Source: a bacterium (GTDB lineage Bacteria; Krumholzibacteriota; Krumholzibacteriia; WVZY01). Taken from it: a stretch of DNA of 8,629 nucleotides. The translations under genes and the position numbers were made by a program. Shown in pieces: positions 6,813 to 8,629 of the stretch. Location: assembly GCA_027296025.1 (NCBI GenBank), contig JAPUJU010000097.1:1-8629 (forward strand). Direction: 5' to 3'. How positions within the stretch are numbered: position 1 is the stretch's first letter; every line of letters begins with the position of its first letter. Below the pieces are notes generated by a model. The model did not search any database and was not told where the DNA came from. It saw only the letters and a program-made list of their open reading frames with translations.

Positions 6813-6841
6813 TTGACATTGCACGCGCCTGCGATCATCTT
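6813..6841 (+). promoter_or_regulatory. Candidate promoter of the asmA-like gene
   Basis: A perfect -35 TTGACA (6813-6818) is followed 17 nt later by a poor -10, CATCTT (6836-6841, 3 of 6). Between it and the ATG lies an imperfect tandem repeat, GTAACGTCG (6845-6853) then GTAAACGTCG (6854-6863). The strong -35 with a weak -10 suggests an activator or an alternative sigma factor, if the promoter is real. Confidence 0.35.
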
Positions 6842-6871
6842 TTCGTAACGTCGGTAAACGTCGAAATCGCC

Positions 6872-8629
6872 ATGCGAAAAAAAGTTTTTATCAGTCTCGG
6901 TATTCTTGCGATCGTCTTTGTCGGCGGTCTGTTCCTGCTCGTCCTGAATCTCGAAAAGGTCATCAACAACAGAAAAGATTTTCTACTTTCACGCGCAGAG
7001 CAGGCGGTCGGCCGAACGGTAACAATCGAGGACATCGGCGTGTCGGTGTGGGGTGGGCTGGGCATTCGCCTCTCGAATGTGACGATGTCGGACGATCCAG
7101 CATTTTCGGACAAGCCGTTCATCGAGGCGAAGGAACTCCAGATCAGCGTGAAGATTCTCCCGCTCCTCAAGAAACAATTAGAGATCGGACAGGTCACGCT
7201 TCGCTCCCCGGTCATTCGTGTGATACGCGACAAAACAGGGATGTTGAACGCCATGACGCTGGGCATACCCACGACGGAGTCGAACGGCCAGCCTTCGCCG
7301 GGCGAGCGGGGCTCCGCGGAACCAGCAGCCGCCTTTGCAATCGCACTTGTAAATATTGATAACGGTTCGCTCCATTTCGAAGACCGGATGGACGGCCTCA
7401 ACCTTCGGATCACTCAGATTAACTCGCGCGTCACCGACCTCGATCCGACGAAACCGATCTCATTGAAACTCGACGCCGCCGTCCTCGAGGATCGGCAGAA
7501 CATTCGCGTCGAGGCAACCGGCGGCCCCATAAGCCCCGGAATGGACCCGCTGACGGTCCCGCTCGATGCCACGATCGACGTCGGACCCATTGAAGCAGCC
7601 GTTCTCATAAACGCGGTTCCCTCCATCAAGGAATCCCTGCCATCGAACTTGCATCTCCAGGGTCCCGTTACGGTGTCGGTAACCGCCTCCGGTACTCCGT
7701 CGGACCTGAAGGTTGCGATAACGATTGATGCGACCGAAACGAGTATCGTTCTCGAGTCCAACGTAAAAGACGGCAAGGAACCGCCCCCGAGTTTTGAGAA
7801 GGCATCGGGCATACCGCTGACCGCTCGCTCGGACGTCGCGGTATCCGAAAACACCATCACGCTGACAAACACCGTTCTTCGAATGAACAACACCGAAGTC
7901 CACGCGACGGCAACGATCGACAACTCGGATGTGCCAGTCGTGACCTACCACGCGACCGCAGATAAAGTGGCGTTGGCCGACTTCGTGCCGCCGGACCCGG
8001 AACTGCCACAGCCGCAGGTCGTCAAGGGACTCGATCTCGAGGGTACCCTGACGCTTGGCGAGCAGCCGTCGGGGCAAGGTACAATCAAATCGTCGAGCGG
8101 CACGGTCGGCGTCGTTGAATACTCGAGCCTGACCGGGGTATACACACTCGCCGGCAAGAAGGCGACGCTCGAGAATATCCAGCTGCAGGCATACGACGGC
8201 ACATTGACCGGGCAGGGCACCGTCGTACTCGATCCGGAAGCACCATCGTTCGAGCTGAAAACACAAGCCCGGGGCTGCGATGTGGCGCAGGCCCTCAACA
8301 AGATTCCGTCCGGGCTTCGCAAACACCTTCGCGGGCGCGCCAACATGGACCTCACCGTTTCGGGAAAGGGACAGGACTGGGCGTCCGTCCAGCCCACCAT
8401 CTCCGGAGTCGGTCTGGCCGAGCTCTTTGACGGGGCGCTCATAGACCTCAACATCCCTAACAGCGTGCTCGACGAGGTTTCGCGCTCCACCGGACAGAAC
8501 GTGCTTTCCCAGGGATTGATAGATAAGTACCCGGGAATATTCAAGAATAAGGATACGAGCTTCAAGGACCTGACGACCAACTTCGTGATTGAGAACGGGA
8601 AGATTATGACAAAACAGATCAAGATGAAC
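6872..8629 (+). CDS. AsmA-family envelope protein, C-terminal end cut by the window
   Basis: 586 codons open from ATG 6872 to the last base. A short basic start (MRKK) and one hydrophobic helix (about residues 5-26) anchor it in the inner membrane, with the remainder in the periplasm. The segment AEQAVGRTVTIEDIGVSVWGGLGIRLSNVTMSDDP (about 42-76) is the AsmA N-terminal signature. A proline/serine/glycine/alanine-rich linker at about 131-155 interrupts the beta-rich region. From about 390 on there are repeated beta-strand units ending in an AsmA C-terminal-type region: GLAELFDGALIDLNIPNS (about 512-529), then TSFKDLTTNFVIENGKIMT (about 562-580). Probably only a short tail is missing. AsmA-like proteins (AsmA, TamB, YhdP) support outer-membrane assembly and are thought to carry phospholipids across the periplasm; that role here is inferred. 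No strong ribosome site is visible. Long minus-strand frames across this gene look like shadows. Confidence 0.9.
   Translation, partial: MRKKVFISLGILAIVFVGGLFLLVLNLEKVINNRKDFLLSRAEQAVGRTVTIEDIGVSVWGGLGIRLSNVTMSDDPAFSDKPFIEAKELQISVKILPLLKKQLEIGQVTLRSPVIRVIRDKTGMLNAMTLGIPTTESNGQPSPGERGSAEPAAAFAIALVNIDNGSLHFEDRMDGLNLRITQINSRVTDLDPTKPISLKLDAAVLEDRQNIRVEATGGPISPGMDPLTVPLDATIDVGPIEAAVLINAVPSIKESLPSNLHLQGPVTVSVTASGTPSDLKVAITIDATETSIVLESNVKDGKEPPPSFEKASGIPLTARSDVAVSENTITLTNTVLRMNNTEVHATATIDNSDVPVVTYHATADKVALADFVPPDPELPQPQVVKGLDLEGTLTLGEQPSGQGTIKSSSGTVGVVEYSSLTGVYTLAGKKATLENIQLQAYDGTLTGQGTVVLDPEAPSFELKTQARGCDVAQALNKIPSGLRKHLRGRANMDLTVSGKGQDWASVQPTISGVGLAELFDGALIDLNIPNSVLDEVSRSTGQNVLSQGLIDKYPGIFKNKDTSFKDLTTNFVIENGKIMTKQIKMN

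Noticed and set aside
7460..8326. Long minus-strand open frame (288 codons) antisense to the asmA-like gene, with others nearby
   Set aside because: The translation is arginine/cysteine-rich and resembles no protein family, while the plus-strand frame gives a clear AsmA-type protein. Long antisense frames are expected in GC-rich coding DNA.
1..8629. A novel defence, mobile or biosynthetic system
   Set aside because: All seven genes fall in well-known housekeeping or envelope families. There are no integrase, transposase, toxin, nuclease or CRISPR features and no repeat array.

Overview
The window (8,629 bp, GC-rich by eye) is a compact stretch of ordinary bacterial chromosome: seven protein genes, two cut by the window edges, and no tRNA, rRNA, CRISPR array, insertion sequence or phage gene that I can see. 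An AsmA-type envelope protein points to a Gram-negative (diderm) cell. The FNR/CRP-type regulator, UMF1-type transporter and type II NADH dehydrogenase resemble, from memory, versions found in Bacteroidota/Rhodothermota-like and neighbouring lineages. However, clear Shine-Dalgarno sequences precede several genes (AAAGGAG for acs, AGGTGAG for the regulator, AGGAG for the phosphatase), which argues against classical Bacteroidota. I would not name a phylum more closely.

Layout. On the minus strand, 1-1248 holds the N-terminal 416 codons of acetyl-CoA synthetase (acs), which runs off the left edge. A 197-bp divergent region separates it from a UMF1-type (Atg22-like) major facilitator transporter on the plus strand (1446-2726). 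After about 150 bp comes a YihY/BrkB-family inner-membrane protein (2879-3787). A perfect 11-bp hairpin and a good sigma70-like promoter then lead into a probable three-gene operon: FNR/CRP-family regulator (3892-4605), type II NADH:quinone oxidoreductase (4628-5926) and LHPP-like HAD phosphatase (5929-6696). The gaps inside it are 22 bp and 2 bp. A 175-bp non-coding stretch with paired inverted repeats precedes an AsmA-family gene (6872 to the right edge).

How the genes may work together. The clearest functional link is the regulator next to NDH-2. The regulator has a CxxC near its N-terminus and a cysteine aligned to E. coli FNR Cys122, so it may tune respiratory NADH oxidation to oxygen or redox state; this is inference. 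The phosphatase is almost certainly co-transcribed and probably translationally coupled to ndh, but its substrate is unknown. Acs (acetate activation), the transporter, YihY and AsmA are typical housekeeping or envelope genes with no evident shared pathway.

I looked for an undescribed multi-gene system and do not see one. The points worth a second look are the redox regulator/NDH-2/phosphatase operon, the structured non-coding region before asmA, and several dyads at promoters.
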